From: Candidatus Gastranaerophilales bacterium
GTDB taxonomy: Bacteria; Cyanobacteriota; Vampirovibrionia; Gastranaerophilales; Gastranaerophilaceae
DNA: 27,057 nt
Direction of reading: 5' to 3'
Assembly (NCBI GenBank): GCA_910588555.1
Contig: CAJUPC010000028.1
Span: 1-27,057, forward strand
Shown here: positions 1 to 7,537 of the stretch, piece by piece
How positions within the stretch are numbered: the stretch's first letter is position 1
Layout: every line of letters begins with the position of its first letter
The notes under the pieces: generated by a model
The model's input: only the letters and a program-made list of their open reading frames with translations
Database searches by the model: none
Told to the model about the DNA's origin: nothing
Position numbers and translations under genes: made by a program

Positions 1-19
1 AATAAGCTGTTGTGCATAT

Positions 20-48
20 TTGACTGCCGGATACGCTTGTGCTATAAT
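20..48 (+). promoter_or_regulatory. Strong sigma-70-type promoter, extended -10
   Basis: TTGACT at 20-25 and TATAAT at 43-48 are separated by 17 bases, with a TG one base before the -10 (40-41). This is close to consensus. Transcription would begin near 55 and run into the small HTH gene at 189, leaving a leader of about 130 bases. It may drive the small-gene cassette downstream. Confidence 0.75.
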
Positions 49-188
49 ATAACTAACTGTTTGGATTTCAATATTTTTATTAAGAATTTTGAAATACTTG
101 TAGTTTAATTAAATATTGTTTTTACGGCATAGTTGAACAGCTAGCCGATTTTGTGCATGATAAAATGTTTGTTATGTTGAAAATATAA

Positions 189-476
189 ATGAACAGGTTA
201 TTTATGCAATTCAGACAAATTTTAAGAGCTTTGGGGAAAACTCAAAAAGGCAAAATTCATCTCGCCAAATTACTTGCCAGATATAAAACAAGAATGACTG
301 ACAGAGAGTTCCAAATTTTAAATCTTACTTATATTAAAAAGCTCCCTGCCTTTGATGTTGCAGATAAACTGGGTTTTTCAAACAGCCATTATCATAATGT
401 TTTAAATCCTGCACTTGCAAAGTTTGAAGCCTTTATTGATGACGTCTCTTTACGAGAAATTGTTGATATTTTATAA
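189..476 (+). CDS. Small helix-turn-helix protein (sigma-70 region 4-like)
   Basis: This 95-residue protein has a basic N-terminal half and a helix-turn-helix at about residues 36-80. The segment around MTDREFQILNL, then FDVADKLGFS, is how sigma region 4 and ArpU-like phage regulators recognise DNA. An in-frame stop directly precedes the ATG at 189, so the start is there or later. No Shine-Dalgarno precedes 189, but ACAGG lies 7 bases before a second ATG at 204, which may be the true start. It sits first behind the promoter at 20-48, so a role in controlling late phage genes is plausible. That role is inferred from fold and position only. Confidence 0.6.
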   Translation: MNRLFMQFRQILRALGKTQKGKIHLAKLLARYKTRMTDREFQILNLTYIKKLPAFDVADKLGFSNSHYHNVLNPALAKFEAFIDDVSLREIVDIL

Positions 477-554
477 TTTTTAGAGTTTTGTTAAATTCCT
501 TTAGAAGATTTTCTTTAAATTGCCTCTATGCTAAAAGTATGGAGGTCATTTTTT

Positions 555-887
555 ATGTACGGCAATTACTCTATGTTTAGAAATGGTGCAATTCCTGTTG
601 CTAGCATTGAAGAAGCTAAAAATGCGCCTATTGATTTAAGCGGAAATCTTGTTTGCTATTTCAACCAGGCAAAAAATGAAGTTTATTTAAGGCAATTTAA
701 TGCAAACACCGGCGGTGCTTTTTTTGGAAAATATGTTTTTGCTGAAACCCCAAAAGAAGAACCTAAAAAAGATGAAATAAGCAAAATTAATGAAAAGCTT
801 GATTATCTTTACGGGATGCTGGATGAAATAATTAAAAAAGAGCCAAAAGCAAAAGAAAACAAAAAGGCGGTAAAAGATGATGAATAA
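555..887 (+). CDS. Small phage virion-associated protein (gut-phage cassette, first gene)
   Basis: The reading frame is open from 528, but GGAGGT at 541-546 sits 8 bases before the ATG at 555. That makes a 110-residue product beginning MYGNYSMFRNG. It contains the stretch PVASIEEAKNAPIDLSG, followed by a lysine/glutamate-rich coiled-coil tail. From memory, similar proteins occur in prophages of gut Clostridia, next to the same neighbours and near structural genes. I know no biochemical function. The end overlaps the next gene by 11 bases, which indicates translational coupling. Confidence 0.6.
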   Translation: MYGNYSMFRNGAIPVASIEEAKNAPIDLSGNLVCYFNQAKNEVYLRQFNANTGGAFFGKYVFAETPKEEPKKDEISKINEKLDYLYGMLDEIIKKEPKAKENKKAVKDDE

Positions 888-1125
888 TATTTTACAAAAT
901 ATAATGATGGCAAAAATCCCGCCACAAATGCGTACGGAGATTGAAAATACATATAAAATGGCGATGCAGCAAGCTAATCCTGAGCAGTTTTTTCAACAAA
1001 GATTTGGAAATAATCCGAATTTTCAAAAAGCAATGAATATAGTCAGAAATAAAAGCCCTGAAGAATTTAACAATTATCTAGGTAATTTATACAATACTTT
1101 AAGCAACGGCAACCCCGGCGCTTAA
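877..1125 (+). CDS. Small Met/Gln/Asn-rich phage protein
   Basis: This 82-residue protein is rich in Met, Gln and Asn (for example KMAMQQANPEQFFQQ) and has no membrane segment or recognised domain. It starts inside the previous gene, with AAAAGGCGG shortly upstream as a possible ribosome site. Small Gln/Met/Asn-rich proteins are found at this position in related gut-phage cassettes; that comparison is from memory. A virion minor protein or assembly factor is possible. The function is unknown. Confidence 0.55.
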   Translation: MMNNILQNIMMAKIPPQMRTEIENTYKMAMQQANPEQFFQQRFGNNPNFQKAMNIVRNKSPEEFNNYLGNLYNTLSNGNPGA

Positions 1126-1136
1126 AGATTTTAATC

Positions 1137-1220
1137 CGCTTTTATAAGCGTGATGTACCACTTAGCCAAATGGCGCGGGTGTGATTTTGAAGTTACACGA
1201 TGAAAAAGAAAGAGGTACAT
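1137..1220 (+). promoter_or_regulatory. Structured leader that could mask the ribosome site of the 1222 gene
   Basis: ATGTACC at 1153-1159 plus CTT at 1161-1163 can pair with AAG at 1210-1212 plus GGTACAT at 1214-1220, leaving one A-A mismatch. The 3' strand covers the AAGAGG ribosome site directly before the ATG at 1222. The enclosed part holds two smaller hairpins, GCC/GGC (1165-1174) and GTGTGA/TTACAC (1179-1198, one G-T pair). Another hairpin, CGCTT-TTAT-AAGCG, lies just upstream at 1137-1150. The pairings were read by eye and not energy-scored. Confidence 0.45.
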
Positions 1221-1221
1221 T

Positions 1222-1911
1222 ATGGAAAATTTATCTGCAGCTGATATTGCAGCTGTTACAAGGCCAAGTTTTGGCATGGGCAATGGCTACGGTATGGGCG
1301 GATTTGGCGGCGATTGGCTTGCAATTTTAGTTTTATTTGCTTTATTTGGCGGCTGGGGCGGTGGCTTCGGTGGCGGATTTGGCGGAGGTAATGGAATTGG
1401 TATGCAAAACGGTTTTGACACCCAAACCCTTTTAAGAGGGCAAGAAGGTATTAAAAACGGCTTGTGCGATGGCTTCTATGCTATGAACACAAACAATTTA
1501 CAATCACAAAATCAATTAGCACGTGATTTATGTTCAGGCTTTGCAGCAATTAACGCCGGAATAGCTGAAAACCGCTACAGTGCTAAAGATTGTTGCTGCG
1601 AAACTCAAAGACAAATTGAGAGTGTAAAATATGCAAATGCTCAAAACACTTGCGACATCGTAAATGCAATCCACGCTGAAGGCAATGCAACTCGTGATTT
1701 AATTACTCAAAACAAAATTGAGTCTTTGCAAACTAAAATCACCGAGCTTACAGCACTTGCACAATCTAAGGATTTTGCAATTTCTCAGGCAAACCAAAAC
1801 GCTTATTTGGTGAATAAATTGCAGCCTTGCCCAATTCCTGCATATATTACTTGCAACCCTAATCAGGCAATTAATCCTTGTGGGTGCAACGGTTATAGCC
1901 AATTTGCGTAA
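1222..1911 (+). CDS. Gly-rich, Cys-containing phage virion protein
   Basis: The 229-residue product has a hydrophobic stretch DWLAILVLFALF (residues 31-42) set in a Gly-rich region (18-60). An alpha-helical middle follows, with a Cys triplet at 124-126, and the tail is Cys/Pro-rich (CNPNQ, NPCGC). AAAGAGG lies 6-7 bases before the ATG. This architecture recurs in gut Firmicutes prophages beside the same small genes (from memory). The hydrophobic glycine region could insert in membrane or pack in a virion. The Cys cluster could bind metal or form disulfides. No function is established to my knowledge. Confidence 0.6.
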   Translation: MENLSAADIAAVTRPSFGMGNGYGMGGFGGDWLAILVLFALFGGWGGGFGGGFGGGNGIGMQNGFDTQTLLRGQEGIKNGLCDGFYAMNTNNLQSQNQLARDLCSGFAAINAGIAENRYSAKDCCCETQRQIESVKYANAQNTCDIVNAIHAEGNATRDLITQNKIESLQTKITELTALAQSKDFAISQANQNAYLVNKLQPCPIPAYITCNPNQAINPCGCNGYSQFA

Positions 1912-1922
1912 AGAAATTAAGG

Positions 1923-1947
1923 CAGGGGCTTAATTGCCCCTGTTTTT
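1923..1947 (+). terminator. Rho-independent terminator
   Basis: CAGGGGC (1923-1929), loop TTAATT, GCCCCTG (1936-1942), then TTTTT. It follows the Gly-rich protein gene directly and could reduce read-through into the next small gene. Confidence 0.8.
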
Positions 1948-1972
1948 AAAACAGTAAAAAGAGGTATTTAAA

Positions 1973-2317
1973 ATGTGTAATAATTGCAAATGTAATAAAA
2001 CAGACCATTATCTTGAAGCTGTGGCTGCAACTGCAACTAATGTAGCGCTTACAGTTTCAAATAGTACAAATATCAGCTCTCTTGAGCCTTTTAATATTAT
2101 AACAGGGTGCAGAAGAATTAGCGAAGTTGTTACAGGGGCACCTTTGCCTGTACAGGTTATAGTTAACGGAACAGCCGTAGATTTACTTAACCGCTTTTCT
2201 TTGCCAATTTTGAGCAACAGAGTTCCTAAAAGGTCGAAGGGAACTTATGTGGTGCCTGCAAGTGGCACGCCTTATGTAATACTGCATACAACCCCGTGTA
2301 ATCGGGCAAACGCCTAG
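1973..2317 (+). CDS. Small phage head/virion-associated protein
   Basis: A 114-residue protein with a Cys-rich start (MCNNCKCNK), a beta-strand-like middle (VQVIVNGTAVDLLNRFSLPI) and a C-terminal segment GTYVVPASGTPYVIL. AAAGAGG precedes the ATG. This pattern, NG...LLN+F.LPI.SN then GTYVVPA.G.PYVIL, matches a conserved small protein of gut clostridial phages that I recall near capsid genes. A small beta-rich decoration or fibre-attachment role would fit but is unproven. Confidence 0.6.
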   Translation: MCNNCKCNKTDHYLEAVAATATNVALTVSNSTNISSLEPFNIITGCRRISEVVTGAPLPVQVIVNGTAVDLLNRFSLPILSNRVPKRSKGTYVVPASGTPYVILHTTPCNRANA

Positions 2318-2329
2318 AAGGAGGCAGCA

Positions 2330-2992
2330 ATGGAAGAAATGACAGAAAAACTAGAATATATGGTTGAAAAATGCCCGGAAAAAGTTGTAGAAATGGCAAA
2401 ACAAATGTATAGGCGCGACCCTGAAATGGTTGAAAAAATGCTTCAGGCCTTTAGAAACCACGGTGGGCATATTTCGAGCAGAAAAAAATATGAAGAGCTT
2501 GTTGAAAAGCTAAAATGGGCAAATGAAAACGGCAGAGGCGCAAAGTGGAATTTTGAAGATATTAAGAAAAATGCAAAAATCAACTTTGAAAACACGGACT
2601 TTACCGAATACGATTATGCCTATTTGGTAAATATGCTTTATGCAAAGTGCTGCAAATATGTTACAGACCCGAGTATATATTTGAAATTTGCTAAATGCTT
2701 ACTTGAAGACAATGACGAAGAAACTAAACTTTACCGCGGTGCCTATCAACATAAACAAAAATACAACATGCGGGGCGAAAGAGATTATCACGAAAACCCG
2801 GATATGTATGGCGAAGAAAACAGGCACAGACATTACAGAAGCGAAAGAACCTATGACCCATTTTATGAGGATGAAAATATGCGAAGAAGGTATCGTTCGA
2901 TGAATGATGAAATGAATAATTATAATAATTATGATGATTATGAAAATTCTCGAAGATACTATAAAGAAAGCAATATTGGTTTTTCAATCTAA
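2330..2992 (+). CDS. Conserved phage structural-module protein with Arg/Tyr-rich tail
   Basis: This 220-residue protein has a strong ribosome site (GAAGGAGG). Its helical N-terminal half contains KWNFEDIKKNAKINFEN and YDYAYLVNMLYAKCCKY, about residues 65-130, which resembles a conserved domain of gut phages where the motif DYAY.MNMLY is typical (from memory). The C-terminal ~80 residues are low-complexity, rich in Arg, Tyr, Asn and Asp, and probably disordered. It is the last gene before a clear terminator, closing the small-gene cassette. The function is unknown. Confidence 0.6.
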   Translation: MEEMTEKLEYMVEKCPEKVVEMAKQMYRRDPEMVEKMLQAFRNHGGHISSRKKYEELVEKLKWANENGRGAKWNFEDIKKNAKINFENTDFTEYDYAYLVNMLYAKCCKYVTDPSIYLKFAKCLLEDNDEETKLYRGAYQHKQKYNMRGERDYHENPDMYGEENRHRHYRSERTYDPFYEDENMRRRYRSMNDEMNNYNNYDDYENSRRYYKESNIGFSI

Positions 2993-3003
2993 CACGTAAT
3001 TTG

Positions 3004-3031
3004 AAGGCTTTGGTTTTCCAAAGCCTTTTTT
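3004..3031 (+). terminator. Rho-independent terminator closing the small-gene cassette
   Basis: A perfect 10-bp stem (AAGGCTTTGG at 3004-3013, loop TTTT, CCAAAGCCTT at 3018-3027) is followed by a T run to 3031. It separates the virion cassette from the baseplate genes. Confidence 0.9.
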
Positions 3032-3063
3032 AGCCCGTTTTCAAACCTCATAAAATTAATTTT

Positions 3064-3726
3064 ATGGGAAAACGTTTGTTTATACAGCTTTATTGTGCAA
3101 AAACAGGGGAGAGCATAACTCTTCCGTTAAATCCTGAAACGACCGACATTTCAAATAGTAAAGAGGTCAAAACATACAATATTCTCGATTATGGCGAAGT
3201 GTCTGTAAGGGGCGGTAAAAAGCTCAAACGCCTGACTTTAACAAATATTTTTCCTGACAGCAATACATATTTTGCCCTGCTTGCAAGTCTTGTAAGGCAA
3301 TTGGATTATAAGGCGTATAGTTTGCAAGAGACCGTGGATATGATAAATCGCTGGGTTGATGATGATGAAATTATCCGGGTTATAATTTCAGGACATTTAA
3401 ACGCGGAATTTACGATTGAAAATCACGTATCACGGATTAGAGAAACCACAAGTGATTTGGGTTACACAATAGATTTAGTTGAATACAAAAATCCAGAAGA
3501 ACAGCCAGAGCCTTATGTGCCCGAGGATAGCAATATGGTAAAGTTGAAAAAGCGCACTATAGATAAATATGTGCCATCACAAATTACGGGTCAAACCGGG
3601 CAAACCATTTATAAACTTGCAAAATTAACTTATGGCGGCAAATGGCAGGAATTGGCTGACAGGAACCACATCACAGACCCTAATATCACTTTGGCTGGGC
3701 AAATTGTGGAGATGTTGCCTATATGA
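3064..3726 (+). CDS. Baseplate hub-associated LysM protein, XkdP-like
   Basis: This 220-residue protein begins with the segment typical of the family, LPLNPETTDIS...TYNILDYGEVSVRGGKKL. It ends in a LysM domain (about 162-220, with QTIYKLAKLTYGGKWQELADRN and a final GQIVEMLP). XkdP-like proteins sit at the tail tube/baseplate junction, and LysM can bind peptidoglycan. It is followed directly by an XkdQ-like gene (ATGA overlap), which is the conserved order in contractile-tail phages. No Shine-Dalgarno is visible before the ATG. Confidence 0.85.
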   Translation: MGKRLFIQLYCAKTGESITLPLNPETTDISNSKEVKTYNILDYGEVSVRGGKKLKRLTLTNIFPDSNTYFALLASLVRQLDYKAYSLQETVDMINRWVDDDEIIRVIISGHLNAEFTIENHVSRIRETTSDLGYTIDLVEYKNPEEQPEPYVPEDSNMVKLKKRTIDKYVPSQITGQTGQTIYKLAKLTYGGKWQELADRNHITDPNITLAGQIVEMLPI

Positions 3727-4646
3727 TAAAAATTACAAGCGATAATAAAGAACAAACCATATTAACTGTATTTGAGGGACTAAGTTGGAGTGGGGCTAAA
3801 GATATTGGGTGTCGCACGCTTTCATTTAGTTTTTTATACAATCCTCTTGTTAAAGATTTGCCACGATATAAAGCAAAAGTGGGTGATAAGGTTGAATGGA
3901 TTGAAGATGATAAAACCCTGTTTTTAGGTTACATCGAAACATTGCCATATAATACGGATGATGACACAATTTCCGTTACTTGCCAGGATTTACTGGCTCG
4001 TGTCATGCGCTCTAAGTTTATAGGCAGAATGCGCGGAACGCTAAATGAGCTTTGTAATAATATTTGCGGCGCTTTTGGGATAAAAAACGGCGTTAATGTC
4101 GAAAATACCCATGTGCATAATATAGTATCAACCGGGGATTTAACCTATTATGATGTTCTAAAAACTGCGTTGGACACTATGTTTGAACGATATACACTTT
4201 ATATGGATGGCAGTACATTAAAACTTGCTGACCATAATATTATTCAAACTTTTGAAATTGGAAAAAACATTCGTTCATCAAGCTTTTCTCAATCTATATC
4301 AGATATGGTGACAAGAGTTTTGATTATTGATAATAACGGGAAAATTTTAAATGCCGTTGAAGATACTGAAAATCTTCAAAAATTCGGCTTATTTCAAGAA
4401 GTATATAACTATAACAAAGATTGCAAAAACAATCTTGCAGAGGCCAAGAAACTTCTCAAAGGAGTTACGAATGAAGGCAGCATTGTAGTTAATAATAATA
4501 ATGACTGTATTTCGGGAAAATTTATTACAGTAAAAGAGCCTGTAAATGCCTTTGAGGGCACGTTTGAAATACAAACTGACCACCATGTAATAGAGAATGG
4601 GAATAAATATATGGAATTGGAGATAAAGCATGTCAAGCTTGGGTAA
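3723..4646 (+). CDS. Baseplate hub protein, XkdQ-like (gpD/late control family)
   Basis: The 307-residue protein matches the XkdQ family by its N-terminus (LTVFEGLSWSGAKDIGCRTLSFS), followed by a ring-forming segment with KVGDKVEWIEDDKTLFLGYIE and a DLLARVMRSK helix. Family members form the central hub under the tail tube. Length and order agree with Bacillus PBSX-type baseplates. The start overlaps the XkdP-like stop (ATGA), and the end overlaps the next gene by 17 bases, so the baseplate genes are tightly coupled. Confidence 0.85.
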   Translation: MIKITSDNKEQTILTVFEGLSWSGAKDIGCRTLSFSFLYNPLVKDLPRYKAKVGDKVEWIEDDKTLFLGYIETLPYNTDDDTISVTCQDLLARVMRSKFIGRMRGTLNELCNNICGAFGIKNGVNVENTHVHNIVSTGDLTYYDVLKTALDTMFERYTLYMDGSTLKLADHNIIQTFEIGKNIRSSSFSQSISDMVTRVLIIDNNGKILNAVEDTENLQKFGLFQEVYNYNKDCKNNLAEAKKLLKGVTNEGSIVVNNNNDCISGKFITVKEPVNAFEGTFEIQTDHHVIENGNKYMELEIKHVKLG

Positions 4647-5073
4647 AACTGTTGAAGTAATGCGGAATCAGGCAAAAAAAGTGCAACAATCCCCAGTGCA
4701 GATTGGGCAAATTTTGGAGCTTGAACCTTTTGCAATCCAGTATCAGGGATTAGAGCTGAGTTTGAAAAATGGTGACACAATTTATATCAACAATCTTCTT
4801 TTAGATAAAAATATTGAACTTGATTTAGCTTCGATGGATAGCCCGCAAACCATTAACCCGGCTTTATGGCAGGCTGATAATTCCCCAGTGTCGGATGTTG
4901 AAATTTCAGGTACTCAAAAGCAGTTTTTAACCGATTTTTACAATTGGACAAAAACACTACATGATAGATTTATACTGCATATGGGCGATTATATTACAGT
5001 ACAAAAGCTTGGAAACAACACGTATTTGATTTTGGGAAAAGTACAAAATTTGGGGGTACAAAGTGAGCAGTAA
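4630..5073 (+). CDS. DUF2577 baseplate protein, XkdR-like
   Basis: The 147-residue protein carries the DUF2577 pattern: a start helix SLGKTVEVMRNQAKK, the beta segment VQIGQILELEPFAIQYQGLELSL, and a C-terminal GDYITVQKLGNNTYLILGKV. In PBSX-like phages this gene lies between XkdQ and DUF2634, exactly as here. GGAG lies about 8 bases before the ATG, within the end of the hub gene. It is presumed to be a small OB-fold-like hub or spike-associated component. Confidence 0.8.
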   Translation: MSSLGKTVEVMRNQAKKVQQSPVQIGQILELEPFAIQYQGLELSLKNGDTIYINNLLLDKNIELDLASMDSPQTINPALWQADNSPVSDVEISGTQKQFLTDFYNWTKTLHDRFILHMGDYITVQKLGNNTYLILGKVQNLGVQSEQ

Positions 5074-5509
5074 CTACGCTTTTATACCAACCACATTAAC
5101 AGAAGAAACAAAAAAAGTAGAAAAATCGGAATTACCAATTTTTAGAGAACTTGCCTTTGATTTTGAGACAGGGCAACTAAAAACCCGTGGTGGGCAATAT
5201 TATTATGTTGAAAAAAACGAGGCGATAAAAGTTTGGATATGGTTTGCGCGTCAGGCAAGTCGCTTTACTTATCTTGCTTATTCGACTGATTATGGCAATG
5301 AAATTCATACGCTCATTGGGCGGTATTTGGCAAAACAACTTTTATATTCAGAATTAAGGCGAATGATTGAAGAATGCCTGCTTTGTAATCCATATATAAC
5401 AAGCCTCACAGATTTTCAAATTGAACAAAAAGGCGCAAAGGTTGAATGCTTTTTTGCAGTAAATACAATTTATGGCAGTATAGCGCAGAGCTATACTTAT
5501 AACCAATAA
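5063..5509 (+). CDS. DUF2634 baseplate wedge protein, XkdS-like (GTG start)
   Basis: This 148-residue protein has the gp25-like/DUF2634 signature: RELAFDFETGQLKTRGGQYYYVEKNEAIKVWIW, RFTYLAYSTDYGNEI, and YITSLTDFQIEQKGAKVECFFAVNTIYG. It starts at GTG, with GGGGG 7 bases upstream and an 11-base overlap with the DUF2577 gene. Members form the inner baseplate wedge with gpJ-type proteins, and the next gene is baseplate J, as expected. Confidence 0.85.
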   Translation: MSSNYAFIPTTLTEETKKVEKSELPIFRELAFDFETGQLKTRGGQYYYVEKNEAIKVWIWFARQASRFTYLAYSTDYGNEIHTLIGRYLAKQLLYSELRRMIEECLLCNPYITSLTDFQIEQKGAKVECFFAVNTIYGSIAQSYTYNQ

Positions 5510-5518
5510 GGGGTAAAA

Positions 5519-6595
5519 ATGGGAACACAAGAAGAAATACAAGAAAGAATAAATGAAAGATTAGAAATTCCTGCAAACCTTTTAGAAGGCGGATTTTCGC
5601 AGCAGATTATAGGCTCTGTCGCTTATGAGTTAGCAAACGTTGAAGATACTGAACTAGATAAAATAGCCGATAAATGCTTTGTAACAACAGCACCTACCAT
5701 GGAAGATTTGGAAAAATGCGGCGCAGATTATGGAATACCCGCAAGAAAAAAACAAAGCGCCACAGTTTATTTGGAAATCACAGGCGACCAATTTGCCGTT
5801 ATTAACCAAAACGTTAAAGCTATTTATAACAATCTTATTTATACTGTGCAAGAATATAAGAAAATCAATTCTTCAGGAGTTGCAAGGGTTAAGGCAAAAT
5901 GCGAAACAAAAGGCATTATAGGCAATGTACCTGCAAATTCTATAAATAAATTTCTAACAGAATATACAGGCTTAAAAACTGTTAACAACCCCGAACCCGC
6001 TTACGATGGGTTTGATGATGAAGATATCGAAATTTATCGCCAAAGAATTTTAGATTATTTAGCGGAAGATGCAACAAATGCAAATGAAAAACAATATGAA
6101 AAATGGGCAAGAGAAGTGCCCGGGGTACAAAAAGCGGTTATAAAATCTGCAGAGGTTATGGGCCCTGGAAATGTAGGTGTTTTTATCTCTGCAATTGATG
6201 CAACGGTATCAGAAGACTTAAAACAAGCTGTGCACGACCATATAGACGAAGTCCAACCAATTAACGCTACAATTATAGTAAATGCCTTGAATTATATTTA
6301 TGCAAATGTTGAGGCCACGGTTGTTTTAAAAGAAGGGTTTGAGCCCGTTGATGTTCAAGATGAACTCGAAGAAAAACTTAAAAAATATTTACCAACAGTT
6401 GATAAAACCGTGTCATATTTTAAAGTTTCAGAATTTTTATTTGATTGTTCAGGTGTTGAAGATGTTGTTGAATACACTTTAAATGGACAAAGTACGTCAT
6501 TAAATATTTCAGATACGGATTATCCTGTTATAGGTGATGTAAATATCATTAATTATGTTCCAAAAAGCCGCGCAAGAAAGAAAAACGGGGGCTAA
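5519..6595 (+). CDS. Baseplate J-like protein, XkdT-like
   Basis: The 358-residue protein follows an AAGGGG ribosome site. Family features are the N-terminal helix segment with YELANVEDTELDKIADKCF, the KQSATVYLEITG strand region, a central DDEDIEIYRQRILDYL and WAREVPGVQKAVI, and PGNVGVFISA. This is the baseplate_J (P2 gpJ/Mu gp47) family, which builds the wedge that links sheath to fibres. The length is usual for XkdT (about 350). The C-terminal ARKKNGG is basic. Confidence 0.9.
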   Translation: MGTQEEIQERINERLEIPANLLEGGFSQQIIGSVAYELANVEDTELDKIADKCFVTTAPTMEDLEKCGADYGIPARKKQSATVYLEITGDQFAVINQNVKAIYNNLIYTVQEYKKINSSGVARVKAKCETKGIIGNVPANSINKFLTEYTGLKTVNNPEPAYDGFDDEDIEIYRQRILDYLAEDATNANEKQYEKWAREVPGVQKAVIKSAEVMGPGNVGVFISAIDATVSEDLKQAVHDHIDEVQPINATIIVNALNYIYANVEATVVLKEGFEPVDVQDELEEKLKKYLPTVDKTVSYFKVSEFLFDCSGVEDVVEYTLNGQSTSLNISDTDYPVIGDVNIINYVPKSRARKKNGG

Positions 6596-6597
6596 TT

Positions 6598-7089
6598 ATG
6601 GCAATTTACGATAATGAACACTTGCCAAAATGTGTGACTAATATTATTGGTATAAAAGATGTTTTACTTGCAATTGACCCTGAAATACAACTTTTAAGGG
6701 ATGATATTTCGCAGCTTATAAAAGAATTATATGTAAAAACTACAGAGAAATTTATCGCACGCTGGGAAAAGGATTTTAGCCTACCTTATGATAGCTCTTT
6801 AAGTCTGCAACAACGCAGGCAAAGAATTTTAAATAAACTTGCTCGTAAAAAAACTTTAAATTGGAAAAATTTAAGGCTTTTAATCCAAAATAATCTTGAA
6901 AACCCCCAAATTTACATTATTAATGATAGTGGAAATTACCATTTTAGAATAATTGTGCAAGACCCAAATTATGAACAGATGGAAAAAGCCGTCAAGACTG
7001 CAAAACCGGCGTATTTGACATTTGATATTATTGTCACAGAATATTTCAGGCGCTGTGGTACGTTTGTTTGTGGTACAGAGCCTCTTTAA
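6598..7089 (+). CDS. YmfQ/DUF2313-like baseplate protein, XkdU-like
   Basis: The 163-residue protein has the arrangement of DUF2313 (YmfQ/XkdU, P2 gpI-like): an N-terminal helical part, TEKFIARWEKDFSLPYDSSLSLQQRRQRIL, then a beta-rich tail ending in TAKPAYLTFDIIV. It lies 2 bases after the baseplate J stop with GGGGG upstream, the usual gene order. The family is thought to connect the wedge to tail fibres. A slightly short member, complete as far as I can see. Confidence 0.75.
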   Translation: MAIYDNEHLPKCVTNIIGIKDVLLAIDPEIQLLRDDISQLIKELYVKTTEKFIARWEKDFSLPYDSSLSLQQRRQRILNKLARKKTLNWKNLRLLIQNNLENPQIYIINDSGNYHFRIIVQDPNYEQMEKAVKTAKPAYLTFDIIVTEYFRRCGTFVCGTEPL

Positions 7090-7123
7090 TTTTGCCCGAT
7101 TATCAAAAATTTATAATTTCTTT
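7090..7123 (+). promoter_or_regulatory. Possible promoter giving a leaderless Dps mRNA
   Basis: TATAAT at 7112-7117 ends only 6 bases before the ATG at 7124, and no Shine-Dalgarno lies between the YmfQ stop and that ATG. Transcription from this -10 would begin at or next to the start codon. The -35 match is weak (TTTTGC at 7090-7095, 16-base spacing), so this is tentative. Confidence 0.35.
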
Positions 7124-7537
7124 ATGAATAGAGAAGATATAGACAATTTAATCGCACATCTTATTGCAATTCAACGCTACGCAAAAGATATTCACTATAA
7201 TTGCAGCGGCCCTAATTTTTATGGTAATCACGAATTTGCAGATAGATTTACTGTCGATATGGATGATTTTATTGATAGTTTAAATGAGGTTTGCCTTTTA
7301 GGACATTGTTACAAACCTTTACATTCAAGCGAATATTTAGAAAAAGCAAGCAAAATTATTCCATTTGAAATGAATTTTAAGACTTTAAAACAATTGTGTG
7401 TAGAAACGCTTGATATTATCGAAGGGATTAAAGGAATTTGGCGGGGTGATGAAGATTTGCTAGGCACAATCTCCCGTGCAATCCAAAACAACGTTGGACT
7501 TTTAAATATTATGTTTGGGCAAATAGAGGGGTATTAA
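7124..7537 (+). CDS. Dps-type ferroxidase/DNA-protection protein encoded in the tail module
   Basis: The frame is open from 7022, but the ATG at 7124 gives a 137-residue product starting with the family's first helix (ALIAIQ-like LIAHLIAIQRYAKD). The Dps ferroxidase residues all appear at canonical spacing: H24, H36, D40, D51 and E55 (E. coli Dps H51, H63, D67, D78, E82). They lie in IHYNCSGPNFYGNHEFAD and DDFIDSLNEVCLLG. Dps dodecamers oxidise Fe(II) with peroxide and often protect DNA. The gene sits between YmfQ and the tail fibre and overlaps the fibre start by one base (TAATG). Its role in the phage is unclear: it may be a moron that helps the lysogen, or a virion part. Confidence 0.8.
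   Translation: MNREDIDNLIAHLIAIQRYAKDIHYNCSGPNFYGNHEFADRFTVDMDDFIDSLNEVCLLGHCYKPLHSSEYLEKASKIIPFEMNFKTLKQLCVETLDIIEGIKGIWRGDEDLLGTISRAIQNNVGLLNIMFGQIEGY

Noticed and set aside
528..554. Upstream ATG at 528 as start of the first cassette gene
   Set aside because: The GGAGGT ribosome site lies after it and is placed correctly for the ATG at 555.
1126..1221. A tRNA or other RNA gene in the gap before the Gly-rich protein
   Set aside because: No tRNA arms or CCA end can be formed; the pairing instead involves the ribosome site of the next gene.
7022..7123. Upstream start at 7022 for the Dps-like gene
   Set aside because: The added residues overlap the end of the YmfQ gene and have no similarity to Dps; family homology starts near the ATG at 7124.
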